A DNA stretch of 64,000 nucleotides from Microcaldota archaeon (GCA_021802765.1 JAJZRI010000001.1:1-64000), one strand, 5' to 3'. Numbered from the stretch's first letter, positions 37,832-46,583 are shown. The notes: a model not told the origin generated them from the letters alone. Numbers and translations are program-made.

Positions 37832-38341
37832 TCAAATGCTTGTCAATAAAAATCCATTAAGCTCTATTATTAAAACTTCGATCGCTATCCAAAACATAAT
37901 CCAGAGTATGGCTAGTATCAAGAGCCCGCTTGAGCGGGGCGAAAGGTTCCAGAGATTTACGGTAAGTCCCATCACCGCGATCAGTTCCAATATCATGGTC
38001 TCAGTTGCCAGAACAATGAGATGGAATTGCCAGAACAGAGCAGCATTTATCAGAGGAAGTATTACTGCAGCAACAAACAATGCATATGCAATTCGCATAT
38101 CGGTATTGCGCCTTTTTGCTGAGGCGATATACAGTGCTACTGCCATAACCAGGTATACAAATAGCCATATTATGCCGTAAAGATAGCTACGCGTATAGAA
38201 CACGGGCATCGATAGGCTGTTATACCAGGCATAGCTTGATGTTAATATTATCACAGTTATTAGCACTCCGACAAGTTCAGGCCATAAAATAAGAGATAGA
38301 AGTGATGGAATCGGGGAATGCTTTCGGAATTTTTTAGCCAT
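37832..38341 (-). CDS. TspO/MBR-like membrane protein
   Basis: Five-TM profile; 'AWYNSLSMPVFYTRSYLYGIIWLFVYLVMAVALYIA' resembles TspO 'WYxxLxKPxxxPPxxxfgpvWtxLY'. Confidence 0.55.
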   Translation of the reverse strand: MAKKFRKHSPIPSLLSLILWPELVGVLITVIILTSSYAWYNSLSMPVFYTRSYLYGIIWLFVYLVMAVALYIASAKRRNTDMRIAYALFVAAVILPLINAALFWQFHLIVLATETMILELIAVMGLTVNLWNLSPRSSGLLILAILWIMFWIAIEVLIIELNGFLLTSI

Positions 38342-38368
38342 AATATCGCCTGCACTTTATCATTTAGA

Positions 38369-38905
38369 TCATATCTGTGTCACTATTGAAGATATCCAAG
38401 GATTGTTTGCTGAAGGTGTATTGTCGTTAGTGGTGTAATTAATCCACACATATCCACCATACGGCACGCTTGATGGACGTGAGTTGAGGCGTGAGCCATT
38501 CGGCCCGTAGCACTGCAAATTGGTGATGCTTATGCGTTCTTTGTTTGCAAGAGAATCATTACGTAAACCTGATGAGATATTAGGCAAGTCATAATACTGA
38601 TCTGCATTTGCAACAGGATGTGCGTTATAATTGTTTGTAAATAACGCACATGCAAAATGCACATTGTATAACGTTGCCCCAGTTCCTTGTGAGAACAAGA
38701 AGGATATGGTTCCATTCGTATACATTATGGGATCTGTGCAGTTAAATCCTGATGACGAATATTGTTGGCAGGGTAACAATTTTAATATTCCGGGACCAGG
38801 GACACCGATAGACGCAAGTATAAAGATAAAAATTACTAAAAGAACAAATAAAATAAACACTATTTGAAATTTTTTACTAATTGCATTTTTTATGTCCATT
38901 TTCAC
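38369..38905 (-). CDS. Single-TM anchored extracellular protein
   Basis: N-terminal TM followed by an N/S/T-rich domain. Confidence 0.55.
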   Translation of the reverse strand: MKMDIKNAISKKFQIVFILFVLLVIFIFILASIGVPGPGILKLLPCQQYSSSGFNCTDPIMYTNGTISFLFSQGTGATLYNVHFACALFTNNYNAHPVANADQYYDLPNISSGLRNDSLANKERISITNLQCYGPNGSRLNSRPSSVPYGGYVWINYTTNDNTPSANNPWISSIVTQI

Positions 38906-38937
38906 ACCGCAAACATGACATTATTTATGAAATTACA

Positions 38938-39114
38938 TTATCGTATTGATAAGTTTGGATCTGTGGCTATAGGCATAACTCCATTTGGAGGAGCGTTTCT
39001 TACCCTAGCCCGTTGGGCAATTATTCTGTTATATATTATGGCAATTGATGCTCCGAAGGCAATTTCTGTGGCCCATTGCAGGTTTGATGGTTTTCTTTTC
39101 TTTCTTCTCATCCT
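38938..39114 (-). CDS. Small protein with one TM-like segment (MRRKKRKPSNLQWATEIAFGASIAIIYNRIIAQ…)
   Basis: Frame 38938-39129 in track; start likely at the internal ATG before RRKKRK. Confidence 0.35.
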   Translation of the reverse strand, partial: RMRRKKRKPSNLQWATEIAFGASIAIIYNRIIAQRARVRNAPPNGVMPIATDPNLSIR

Positions 39115-39193
39115 TTGGGCACCTATCAAAATTTCAAGACCGATACCAGATTAATAGTTATGAATGCGGCTATTTAATCATGACGTTTTTAAG

Positions 39194-39447
39194 CATTGTC
39201 TGAGGAGTTTAGATATGGTCAAGAACAACAGCGTGAGCGAGAAATTAGTCTATGCAATAAACATAATTCTTATGGAAATGGCACTGCTATCTCTTACTGA
39301 TGCGGATCCGATAAAAATAGTCGGATATTGCGGACTTGCGCTCGGACCCTGCAGGCAATAGCAGAAGCATTGAAAGACCCAAAGGCAATAGAGGAGATAG
39401 TGCATGCTTACTTGCTGATTAGGGCACAGAAAAAGGGTAAGTTTTAA
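39194..39447 (+). pseudogene. Frameshifted small ORF (MVKNNSVSEKLVYAINIILMEMALLSLTDADPIKIVGYCGLAL / RTLQAIAEALKDPKAIEEIVHAYLLIRAQKKGKF*)
   Basis: Two protein-like segments joined by a -1 shift near 39341-39345. Confidence 0.4.
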
Positions 39448-39463
39448 GAATTAGAAGAGGCAT

Positions 39464-39482
39464 AATATGCATATTGCAATAT
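39464..39482. promoter_or_regulatory. Two overlapping 12-bp palindromes upstream of a TA operon
   Basis: AATATGCATATT (39464-39475) and ATATTGCAATAT (39471-39482). Confidence 0.45.
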
Positions 39483-39525
39483 CAAAGATAGAAATGAAGG
39501 CAATAAAGATACAGCAAAATCAAAA

Positions 39526-39768
39526 GTGATAAATATGCAAAGAATGGAGACCAGGACAATGCAAAAGAACAAACGTCCAGATTTGGATCAAAGATTGTAT
39601 GCGATAAGCCAGAGCCTTAATGAGATATTGGAAGAACTGCAAAACGACCACCGCCACGGCATAAGCAAAAAGGCAAAGAAGTCCATAGAGCAAAATCTTA
39701 AGGATTTGAAGGAAGGCAAAGGAGTCCGATACAAGAGCATGGAGGAACTAGACAAGGCATTGGACTAG
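39526..39768 (+). CDS. Putative antitoxin
   Basis: 80 aa, highly charged, immediately upstream of a RelE-like toxin; ends KGVRYKSMEELDKALD. Confidence 0.6.
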   Translation: MINMQRMETRTMQKNKRPDLDQRLYAISQSLNEILEELQNDHRHGISKKAKKSIEQNLKDLKEGKGVRYKSMEELDKALD

Positions 39769-39778
39769 CGGTGTTCCA

Positions 39779-40036
39779 TTGTATGCAATAATAGTTCCGC
39801 CAAAACTAGGCAAGCTGCTCTCGAAGATAAAGAAGAGAGATTCTGAAACGTACAAGGAGTTCAATAAGAAGATGGGACGGATACTCAACGATCCGCATCA
39901 CAATTCCCACCAATTGCACAGCAAATACAAGGGCGTATTTGAAACCCACATAAAAAACAAGCTTCTCCTGTATAAGGTAAATGACACTAATAGCTCCGTG
40001 GAACTGGTCGACATAATAGATCACGACCGGCTATAA
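39779..40036 (+). CDS. RelE/ParE-like toxin
   Basis: KLGKLLSKIKKRDSETYKEFNKKMGRILNDPHHNSHQLHSKYKGVFETHIKNKLLLYKVND…DIIDHDRL. Confidence 0.7.
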   Translation: MYAIIVPPKLGKLLSKIKKRDSETYKEFNKKMGRILNDPHHNSHQLHSKYKGVFETHIKNKLLLYKVNDTNSSVELVDIIDHDRL

Positions 40037-40187
40037 TTCTAAACACAGAAAGTTGAGGAAAGTATTCGCTCAGCGTCAGCTTGGGGCGTTTGATGAACGA
40101 AGAAGAAGCCATGTGCTATATTATGGAAGTTCAAATATATAAAGCGTATAGTTTGGTATATAATTATGTAGCTGAGTAAAATAACTA

Positions 40188-40463
40188 TTAATTAAAGAAC
40201 CGCCACAGCCAATGCAGCTTCAATTTTTTGTAATTTTCTTCAGATTTTCTTGTATATTCTTCGTGATATTTGTGGCTCTTATCCATTTCTCTTGTATAGT
40301 ATTCAGAAGCTACATGCGTAACAACACAAAGTCTTGCTTCTGGAATAGTCCTAAAAGTATTTGAACAGGAGATATATCCACATTTATAGATTAATTTCCC
40401 TTCTTTTTCCATCTGATTAGCTAGATGTCTTTGAGCATAGTGCTTACCGTTAGGGCCTTCCAT
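40188..40463 (-). CDS. Uncharacterised 91-aa protein
   Basis: Protein-like; YKCGYISCSNTF Cys motif. Confidence 0.4.
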   Translation of the reverse strand: MEGPNGKHYAQRHLANQMEKEGKLIYKCGYISCSNTFRTIPEARLCVVTHVASEYYTREMDKSHKYHEEYTRKSEENYKKLKLHWLWRFFN

Positions 40464-40485
40464 CTAATCTCTGTTCAAACCAATT

Positions 40486-40665
40486 TTATTCATCTTCCTT
40501 TGCTTTTCCTAACTCAAAAGAGATATAGTGTTGACATCCGGCCTCTCCTTCACAGAAGATTCCAGTATCGTCCCGGTCAAGCCAATGCCCATTTTCACCA
40601 TTATGACCAACTTGGCCACATTGGCACCTACACCCTTGATTGACGCCTTTGCATTCATTGCACAT
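40486..40665 (-). CDS. 59-aa Cys-rich mini-protein (MCNECKGVNQGCRCQCGQVGHNGENGHWLDRDDTGIFCEGEAGCQHYISFELGKAKEDE)
   Basis: Manual translation; 7 Cys and 3 His; not in ORF track (the overlapping 40509..40724 ORF is another frame). Confidence 0.5.
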   Translation of the reverse strand: MCNECKGVNQGCRCQCGQVGHNGENGHWLDRDDTGIFCEGEAGCQHYISFELGKAKEDE

Positions 40666-40890
40666 CTTATCACAGCTTTAAGTAAAGTTATTATCATATT
40701 TAATTCTTTTCTATCGCGAATCAAACTCTCGGATCACGTTTAGATAATGGCAATGGCACCTGACATTTATTACACATCTGTGATTACCACTTAAAATATT
40801 TGCCTTACTATTTCAGGCCAGCCCGAACCTCTACATATCCATTTCTGCTAAAATCTTAAACGGCATTTCCTCTTTTTTATTTGATACTGA

Positions 40891-41565
40891 TTAGGGGTGC
40901 CTTGTATTTTCAAACCATCTAAAGGTTTCAATTATAAAATTACTAGCCTTTTTATATTGGTCGAACGATGCCTTGCCATTGAACATCGTATATTCTATAT
41001 TTGGTATGTCTGGTGAAATCACCAAGAAATTTGAGTAATGTACTTGCTCTATTGGAAATTGATTTTCATATGCTCCGTGAGCTATCATATTCCTTCTTTG
41101 CACAAAAGTACATTCGTCTAGAAAAACTTCATTAGAATCAAGAAGAAGATTTGTTGGGTATCCATTTTTCTTCGCTTTGAGCAAAATTTTGTTTAATGTG
41201 CCATAGTTTTGGATAATATATTCTTCATGCTCCCTTATTTTAACATGCTTGACTTTTGGATCAATATCCACGTGTATTATCTGCTCCACTGCTGCGGATG
41301 ACGCCATTACAGACGTTTCATAGAATCCCAAGATATAACAGTTTGCAGCTTGTGCCATAAGATTAACGGTTGATAGGCAAAAAGCATTCTTCCAACCTCT
41401 GTCATTTGGATGTTTCCAGTTTGGGTTAAATGGCCATTCTTGGTAAATACTTTCTATTTCTTTGATGCGTTTTTCAATTTCTGTGTTACTTCTTGAGTGA
41501 AGCTGCTCTATATTAGTCAAAAAATAATCGTCTAGACCTTTATATGGTTTTTCGCTCTTAAACAT
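40891..41565 (-). CDS. HEPN-like protein
   Basis: Helical; 'RRNMIAHGAY' fits the HEPN Rx4-6H motif (RNxxxH). Confidence 0.5.
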   Translation of the reverse strand: MFKSEKPYKGLDDYFLTNIEQLHSRSNTEIEKRIKEIESIYQEWPFNPNWKHPNDRGWKNAFCLSTVNLMAQAANCYILGFYETSVMASSAAVEQIIHVDIDPKVKHVKIREHEEYIIQNYGTLNKILLKAKKNGYPTNLLLDSNEVFLDECTFVQRRNMIAHGAYENQFPIEQVHYSNFLVISPDIPNIEYTMFNGKASFDQYKKASNFIIETFRWFENTRHP

Positions 41566-41739
41566 CTTTCCACTGTTTTTAATGTATTAATACGGTGTTT
41601 GTAGTATATATCTGTTTGTAGCTGAGTTGCTATGCAAGCTTATAGCCTATAACATAACTGTTCTTATTCAAGAGATGTATTATTTAAACATCACACTGAA
41701 CTTCATAAAGTAATAAAAGATTTTGCTTCGAGTGTAGAA

Positions 41740-42357
41740 GTGATGTTGACGCTGAACGATACACTCAAATGTGAACCTTTTGAGAAAGTAGTAACAAAAT
41801 TTGATTCTATTCCTTATGAAAATAGATTTGGTCAATATCGATTATCAAATGGCTGGTTCATAAAAAAGAAATTTTTCGGTGGATATGATGGATTTAAAGC
41901 CACGGATATTTGTTGGATATATCCAAATAAGACTACTCACAAAACTAATTTTGTGACAACTGGAGTTTCATGGGAAACTGTGATGAGGCTTGGGCCAAAT
42001 AGAGAAATACATCTTTTTTATGATTATGAATCCACATCTAATGATAAAGAGGCAGTAATATCTCCAAATAGTGATTATACAATCAAAACTTTCAACAGGA
42101 TAGTGCCGTGGGCTATGTTTGGTTATTCGGCTTATCTCATGGAATGTTGGAACAAGCATAAGGAATTGTTCCTTTCAGTAGTGGATGCAAGATTATCTGC
42201 AATACAAAAAGCTATTAAGGATAAAAAGATAATAATTAAAGATGATGATTCTGTAGTAATAAAAACACCTGTAACATTACCAACAATTAATATGCGCTTT
42301 AACCGTAACGCAAAAGGCAAAATAGAAAGAATTTATGAAGTAAATCCACCCTTGTAG
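41740..42357 (+). CDS. Uncharacterised 205-aa protein
   Basis: Long ORF with natural amino-acid composition. Confidence 0.5.
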   Translation: MMLTLNDTLKCEPFEKVVTKFDSIPYENRFGQYRLSNGWFIKKKFFGGYDGFKATDICWIYPNKTTHKTNFVTTGVSWETVMRLGPNREIHLFYDYESTSNDKEAVISPNSDYTIKTFNRIVPWAMFGYSAYLMECWNKHKELFLSVVDARLSAIQKAIKDKKIIIKDDDSVVIKTPVTLPTINMRFNRNAKGKIERIYEVNPPL

Positions 42358-42359
42358 TT

Positions 42360-42385
42360 GCATTTTTAAGCCCAGTTTAAAATGC
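42360..42385 (+). terminator. Inverted repeat just after the stop of 41740-42357
   Basis: GCATTTTTAA-GCCCAG-TTTAAAATGC, 9/10 arm match. Confidence 0.4.
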
Positions 42386-42509
42386 AGCTATCTGTGCAAT
42401 TCCCAATCAGGTCCTCATAGCCCCTTTTTCCCTAATAAACGTCTTGTCCGCCCTGTTCATAGATTATGTATCGCTGAAAGCACTTTTATGGCTTGAGGTG
42501 GCTATAAAG

Positions 42510-42857
42510 TTAAAGTATGATGTATGCATAAACTCCCCACCCTAATATAATTATCGCAAAAATATTGTAAAGAATGAAAAGAAACTGTATGCCAAAACCC
42601 CATTTTTGTAAAAACCTGAAGACTGCGCTCGTAGAGAGGAAAAATACAATTAAAATAATAAAGTAATGTAGTTGCGTATAGAAGCTTACAATATCGCGTG
42701 TATTTCCTTGGTGGAGTAGGTTAAATTCTGTTGCTGCCATCGATGCAGAGAAAAGAATTACTGCGAATAAAGACCAAAGTACGAAGAAATATGCGTCTGC
42801 AAGATTTTTAGGGATATTGATAGCCCATCTAGGTTTTACTCTTGGCATACTTATCAA
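42510..42857 (-). CDS. Small multi-TM membrane protein
   Basis: Three hydrophobic segments in 115 aa. Confidence 0.5.
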   Translation of the reverse strand: MISMPRVKPRWAINIPKNLADAYFFVLWSLFAVILFSASMAATEFNLLHQGNTRDIVSFYTQLHYFIILIVFFLSTSAVFRFLQKWGFGIQFLFILYNIFAIIILGWGVYAYIIL

Positions 42858-42893
42858 TCCTCATGTTTTGTGGAATTAAGTGAACGTTAAACA

Positions 42894-43730
42894 CTATTGC
42901 ATCTCATCAATCATGATATCCCTTATAACTTCTTGATTACCACCAACTTTCTGATTAAAGCCAACAAATCCCTTTCCATATATCTTCGCCCTGCCATATA
43001 TTAGCGCATTCCCTTTGACCTTAGCATTTCCGTAAATCTCTGCATTGTCTTTAACTTGTGCATTTCCATATACTTTCGCATAATCATGGACTTCTGCCTT
43101 GCCATATACTTGCGCCGATTCACTGACTTCGGCATTATCATAAACTTGTGCATCTTCGGAGATTCGCGCATCGCCATGGACTCTTGCATTATCGAATATC
43201 CACGCATTGCCATTAACGCTTAGGTTCTCTTCCCTTTGTATATAACCTCCTTTATCTCCCTTTTTAACAATGCCGAATGTAATTTTTGCCTCTATCCTAA
43301 ACAGCATCAATGGGTACGGCTGGTATGGTTTTATGCTATCTGTTTCCAATATCCTATATTTTTTGTTGGCTTTTGTATTAGAAATTTTATTTGTAGGATG
43401 TTTATGCGCAGCCATATCCTTTCTTGCAACATACCCTTCATCGTTTAGAAAATAAAAATATCCTTCTTCCTTTTTTATTTTCTTATTGGTAACCCTTGCT
43501 TTTATGCCATTAGGATTATTTTTAATCAATGTTTTCCAAACATAGCCATCTTTACCTATAAAATAAAGATAGCCGTATTCTCTCCTTATTTTTTCACTTC
43601 CAATTACTTCCTCATCGTCTTTATTTAGAAGCTTGGATTTTCTTCCGCCACCATACTCTGTTTGCCATGTCATAACTTTAACACTGCCTCTTTTTCTTTC
43701 CTTTCCGGATAACTTATCTAATAGGCGCAT
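42894..43730 (-). CDS. Parallel beta-helix (hexapeptide-repeat) protein with duplicated 'GYxYFxxxxGYV' N-terminal motif
   Basis: DNARVH GDARIS EDAQVY DNAEVS ESAQVY GKAEVH DYAKVY GNAQVK DNAEIY GNAKVK GNALIY GRAKIY. Confidence 0.75.
   Translation of the reverse strand: MRLLDKLSGKERKRGSVKVMTWQTEYGGGRKSKLLNKDDEEVIGSEKIRREYGYLYFIGKDGYVWKTLIKNNPNGIKARVTNKKIKKEEGYFYFLNDEGYVARKDMAAHKHPTNKISNTKANKKYRILETDSIKPYQPYPLMLFRIEAKITFGIVKKGDKGGYIQREENLSVNGNAWIFDNARVHGDARISEDAQVYDNAEVSESAQVYGKAEVHDYAKVYGNAQVKDNAEIYGNAKVKGNALIYGRAKIYGKGFVGFNQKVGGNQEVIRDIMIDEMQ
42957..43193 (-). repeat. ~13 tandem degenerate 18-bp units encoding beta-helix hexads
   Basis: See the parent CDS; periodic [GD]-N-A-x-[VI]-x. Confidence 0.75.
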
Positions 43731-43773
43731 TTAATCTATCTTTTCAATTTCGTATTTTATAGTATCTTATTAG

Positions 43774-44073
43774 CTATTTTTCGTAACTAATACTTGTTAT
43801 GTGTTTTCTAGAAACTAAAAATCTTTCCTTTGTTTTATTACTAAGTATTAATTTAGGTGACTCTATTTTAACATTTTTGAAGACAGCCATTTCTATTTCA
43901 ATAAAATTCTTATTGTAAGAGATTAAAGTGCCAGCATATTCAGAATGTTGGTAGGAATTGCCTTCTTTTGCATTTTTTATTGCAATAATTTCATCAGTAA
44001 AAACTCTTACTTCTTTATTAAGCAATGCATCTAAAAATTCATCCTTGTTTATATTGGCACTTAGCTTTTCCAT
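43774..44073 (-). CDS. Uncharacterised protein with possible Sm-like beta pattern
   Basis: KEVRVFTDE…EYAGTLISYNKNFIEIEM…RFLVSRKHITSISYEK. Confidence 0.4.
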   Translation of the reverse strand: MEKLSANINKDEFLDALLNKEVRVFTDEIIAIKNAKEGNSYQHSEYAGTLISYNKNFIEIEMAVFKNVKIESPKLILSNKTKERFLVSRKHITSISYEK

Positions 44074-44078
44074 TTTTA

Positions 44079-44225
44079 TCAGCTCTTCTTACCTTCTACC
44101 CAACTTTTTCGCTTACCGCATCTTAAACAGGTTTTTTTCCAATCTCTAATGTGTGAACTAGGTCCTAAATCAGTATATGTTGGCCTGTTCCATTTATGAA
44201 ACCCAATTTTACATAAAAATGACAT
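44079..44225 (-). CDS. 48-aa zinc-binding mini-protein (MSFLCKIGFHKWNRPTYTDLGPSSHIRDWKKTCLRCGKRKSWVEGKKS)
   Basis: C…H-K-W…CxxC pattern reminiscent of DUF1660-type proteins; below ORF-track cutoff. Confidence 0.5.
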   Translation of the reverse strand: MSFLCKIGFHKWNRPTYTDLGPSSHIRDWKKTCLRCGKRKSWVEGKKS

Positions 44226-44675
44226 TCAAACACTTAATTTAATTTTAATTTGATATTTATATTCGTTTCTTCCAAGCCTTCTAAGCCCCCTTTTCTGGGT
44301 AAAGCCTCTTTTTGAAAGTCAACTCAACTAGGCAACATTAGCAATACACGGCAAACAATCAAACAAACCACAAAACACCTCAAAAACCACCCCAAAACAT
44401 ACCCACCTAACCCATATTTCATCACTTTTTCCTCTTTCTCACATGTATCCAATTTGATTAAACATCGCAAAATCTGTCGTCTAACACTCAAAAATAATTC
44501 TAAAAACATCTTAGACTCATATTTAATCAAACCCTGCGCGCCTGCGCCGCGTCCGCCCTTTCTGCGAGATAAAGGGATATTTAATCAAAGGAGGGGAAAG
44601 GGGGTAATGGTTTAAACATTCCCGACGTAACCCAAAAAGCCGCCGACGTGAAGGATTTTGACTTGACCCACACCA

Positions 44676-45206
44676 TTAACCAGGAGTATAAGCTCTAAGC
44701 TTCACTTCGGAAGTCATCTGGGTGGAATGCCATGTTCCATTTAGATCCTTATACTCTGCCCATATTTGACCATAATATGTTGCGCCGTTGACTATGTTTT
44801 TGCTGTTAAAAGTGAAATTTACGGTTATCGGGGTTCCACTATGCAACCCCAATCCACTAGGAATGCCACAGGATATTCCGCCATTTATTTCATTTGTGCC
44901 AACTGGGCAGATTATTTCAGAATTCAACATCTGCTGCCAGTTAGGAACCCATATGAAGTTTGTATCGTTCCAAGTAGCGTTAGTTACTTGAGCTAACAGA
45001 AGATTCAGTATTGCGCTAGAGCCATCTGAAAGCAACTTCGGTGATTGACAGATATAATTGTATTTTGCCATGCATACTGTATAAAGAGGATTACCATCAG
45101 GGTTGTTTGAAAAAACAATTACAAATATAATTCCAAGAATTATTCCAAAGAAGATTACAGATATCCAAACCCGATTAGGTTTTTTGCTTTTTGAATGCGC
45201 GATCAT
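44676..45206 (-). CDS. Single-TM anchored extracellular protein, same architecture as 38369-38905
   Basis: N-terminal TM then N/T-rich ectodomain ending …GATYYGQIWAEYKDLNGTWHSTQMTSEVKLRAYTPG. Confidence 0.55.
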   Translation of the reverse strand: MIAHSKSKKPNRVWISVIFFGIILGIIFVIVFSNNPDGNPLYTVCMAKYNYICQSPKLLSDGSSAILNLLLAQVTNATWNDTNFIWVPNWQQMLNSEIICPVGTNEINGGISCGIPSGLGLHSGTPITVNFTFNSKNIVNGATYYGQIWAEYKDLNGTWHSTQMTSEVKLRAYTPG

Positions 45207-45331
45207 ATTTGAATCACCACACAGTTACAGTTATTCTTGCTTTTTGGCTTTGTCAGTTTTCTTAGCCATGCTTCAGATCCATTCCCTGATACTACTTGCC
45301 CAGATATCCATATAAAATAAGCCGATTTACT

Positions 45332-45847
45332 TCACTGCCTTGCCGTCTCTTTAAGTGATGCGCCGTTCCTTGAGCTTAACATCTCCTCTATGATATTGCG
45401 CACGCTTTGCGCATTTACATCGAACTTGAAGAGATCCATTCCCTGAGACTCTGCTTTTGCCCTGCGCTCTGCCATCCATGCGCTTAGCCTTTGCGGATTC
45501 TCCAGCAAATAGAAGAGTCCTGCAGACTTGGTAGTCGGGAAGACCTTCTGGTCCCCGTTGCTATACCTGCTTAGGTATACAAAGCCGGTCCTTATCAGCT
45601 GCTCTAATGCGTTTATTACATGATATGCCGCAAGATCCTCCCTGTTTGCGCCAAGTCTCCTTGACTCCGCGTCCATGAGCTTCTCCATGCTTATTCCGTG
45701 CGATTCCACAACGCTTGGGAGTATCCTAAATGCTGCCTTGTCGGTAATGGAAGGGCCGTTGTGCTCAACCTTCATGAATAGCGCCTTGTCAAAGAGCTTG
45801 CTAGCCGCAGCCTCTGCGCCTTCCCAAGCCTGATAAATCCGCGCCAA
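45332..45847 (-). CDS. Uncharacterised ~170-aa family, tandem paralog A
   Basis: MARIYQAWEGAEAAASKLFDKALFM…; aligns end to end with 45977-46498. Confidence 0.65.
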   Translation of the reverse strand: MARIYQAWEGAEAAASKLFDKALFMKVEHNGPSITDKAAFRILPSVVESHGISMEKLMDAESRRLGANREDLAAYHVINALEQLIRTGFVYLSRYSNGDQKVFPTTKSAGLFYLLENPQRLSAWMAERRAKAESQGMDLFKFDVNAQSVRNIIEEMLSSRNGASLKETARQ

Positions 45848-45976
45848 GTAGTCACCAATAGCTAATCTTACAATTAATCCTTATGCAATAGCACTGCTCT
45901 TGCTTGCCTTTTAACTGTTTTCTGCAAGATTTGCAGCCACATAGCAGTCAGAGCAGCATGGAGGCAGGGACCGGTC

Positions 45977-46498
45977 CTACTGCCTTGCGGCTCCTTTGAG
46001 TGCGCTGTCCTTAGAACTTACCATGCCCGCTATTAGCTTGCGCACCTTCTCCGCATTCAGGTCGAATCGGTACATGTCTACGCCACCGGCCTGCGCACTG
46101 GACCTGCACTCGGCAAGCCACTCTTCTGTTCTTTCTGTGCTTTGCATCAGATCGAATAGTACGGTTGCCTTGGCCGTTGGAGATACTGTATGGTCCTTGG
46201 TGCCTGCATTGCTGCTGTAGACAAATCCCATTCTGCCAAGAAGTGCTATGCCTTTAAGCGTATGATAGACCGAGAGATCGGTGAGGTTTGACTTTTCAGG
46301 ATCAAGCATCTTGAGTTGCGCATCTATCAGCTTGTCAAGGCCTAGTCCATTCGAGGCGACCACGATTGGGAGTATGTCGAATCCTGCAATGTCTTCCATT
46401 AGAAGACCCTTGTTCGTTATTCCGAGATAGAGGGCCTTTTCAAAGAGCTTGCTCGCTGCAGCCTTTGCATCGTAAGCGTTCCTGTAAACCTGAGCCAT
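45977..46498 (-). CDS. Uncharacterised ~170-aa family, tandem paralog B
   Basis: MAQVYRNAYDAKAAASKLFEKALYL…. Confidence 0.65.
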   Translation of the reverse strand: MAQVYRNAYDAKAAASKLFEKALYLGITNKGLLMEDIAGFDILPIVVASNGLGLDKLIDAQLKMLDPEKSNLTDLSVYHTLKGIALLGRMGFVYSSNAGTKDHTVSPTAKATVLFDLMQSTERTEEWLAECRSSAQAGGVDMYRFDLNAEKVRKLIAGMVSSKDSALKGAARQ

Positions 46499-46583
46499 AT
46501 GATATCATCAGCATATGCCTTGGCTGCGCTTATAACTGTTTTCTTCAAGATTTGCGCTGCGCGTCTTCCTTCTCTTTATAGGA

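Noticed and set aside
40509-40724. 71-aa minus ORF in track
   Set aside because: Another minus frame of the same segment encodes the more convincing Cys-rich mini-protein.
44324-44530. 68-aa minus ORF in the asymmetric region
   Set aside because: Low-complexity Val/Leu/Cys-rich translation of a G/T-biased strand; probably not coding.
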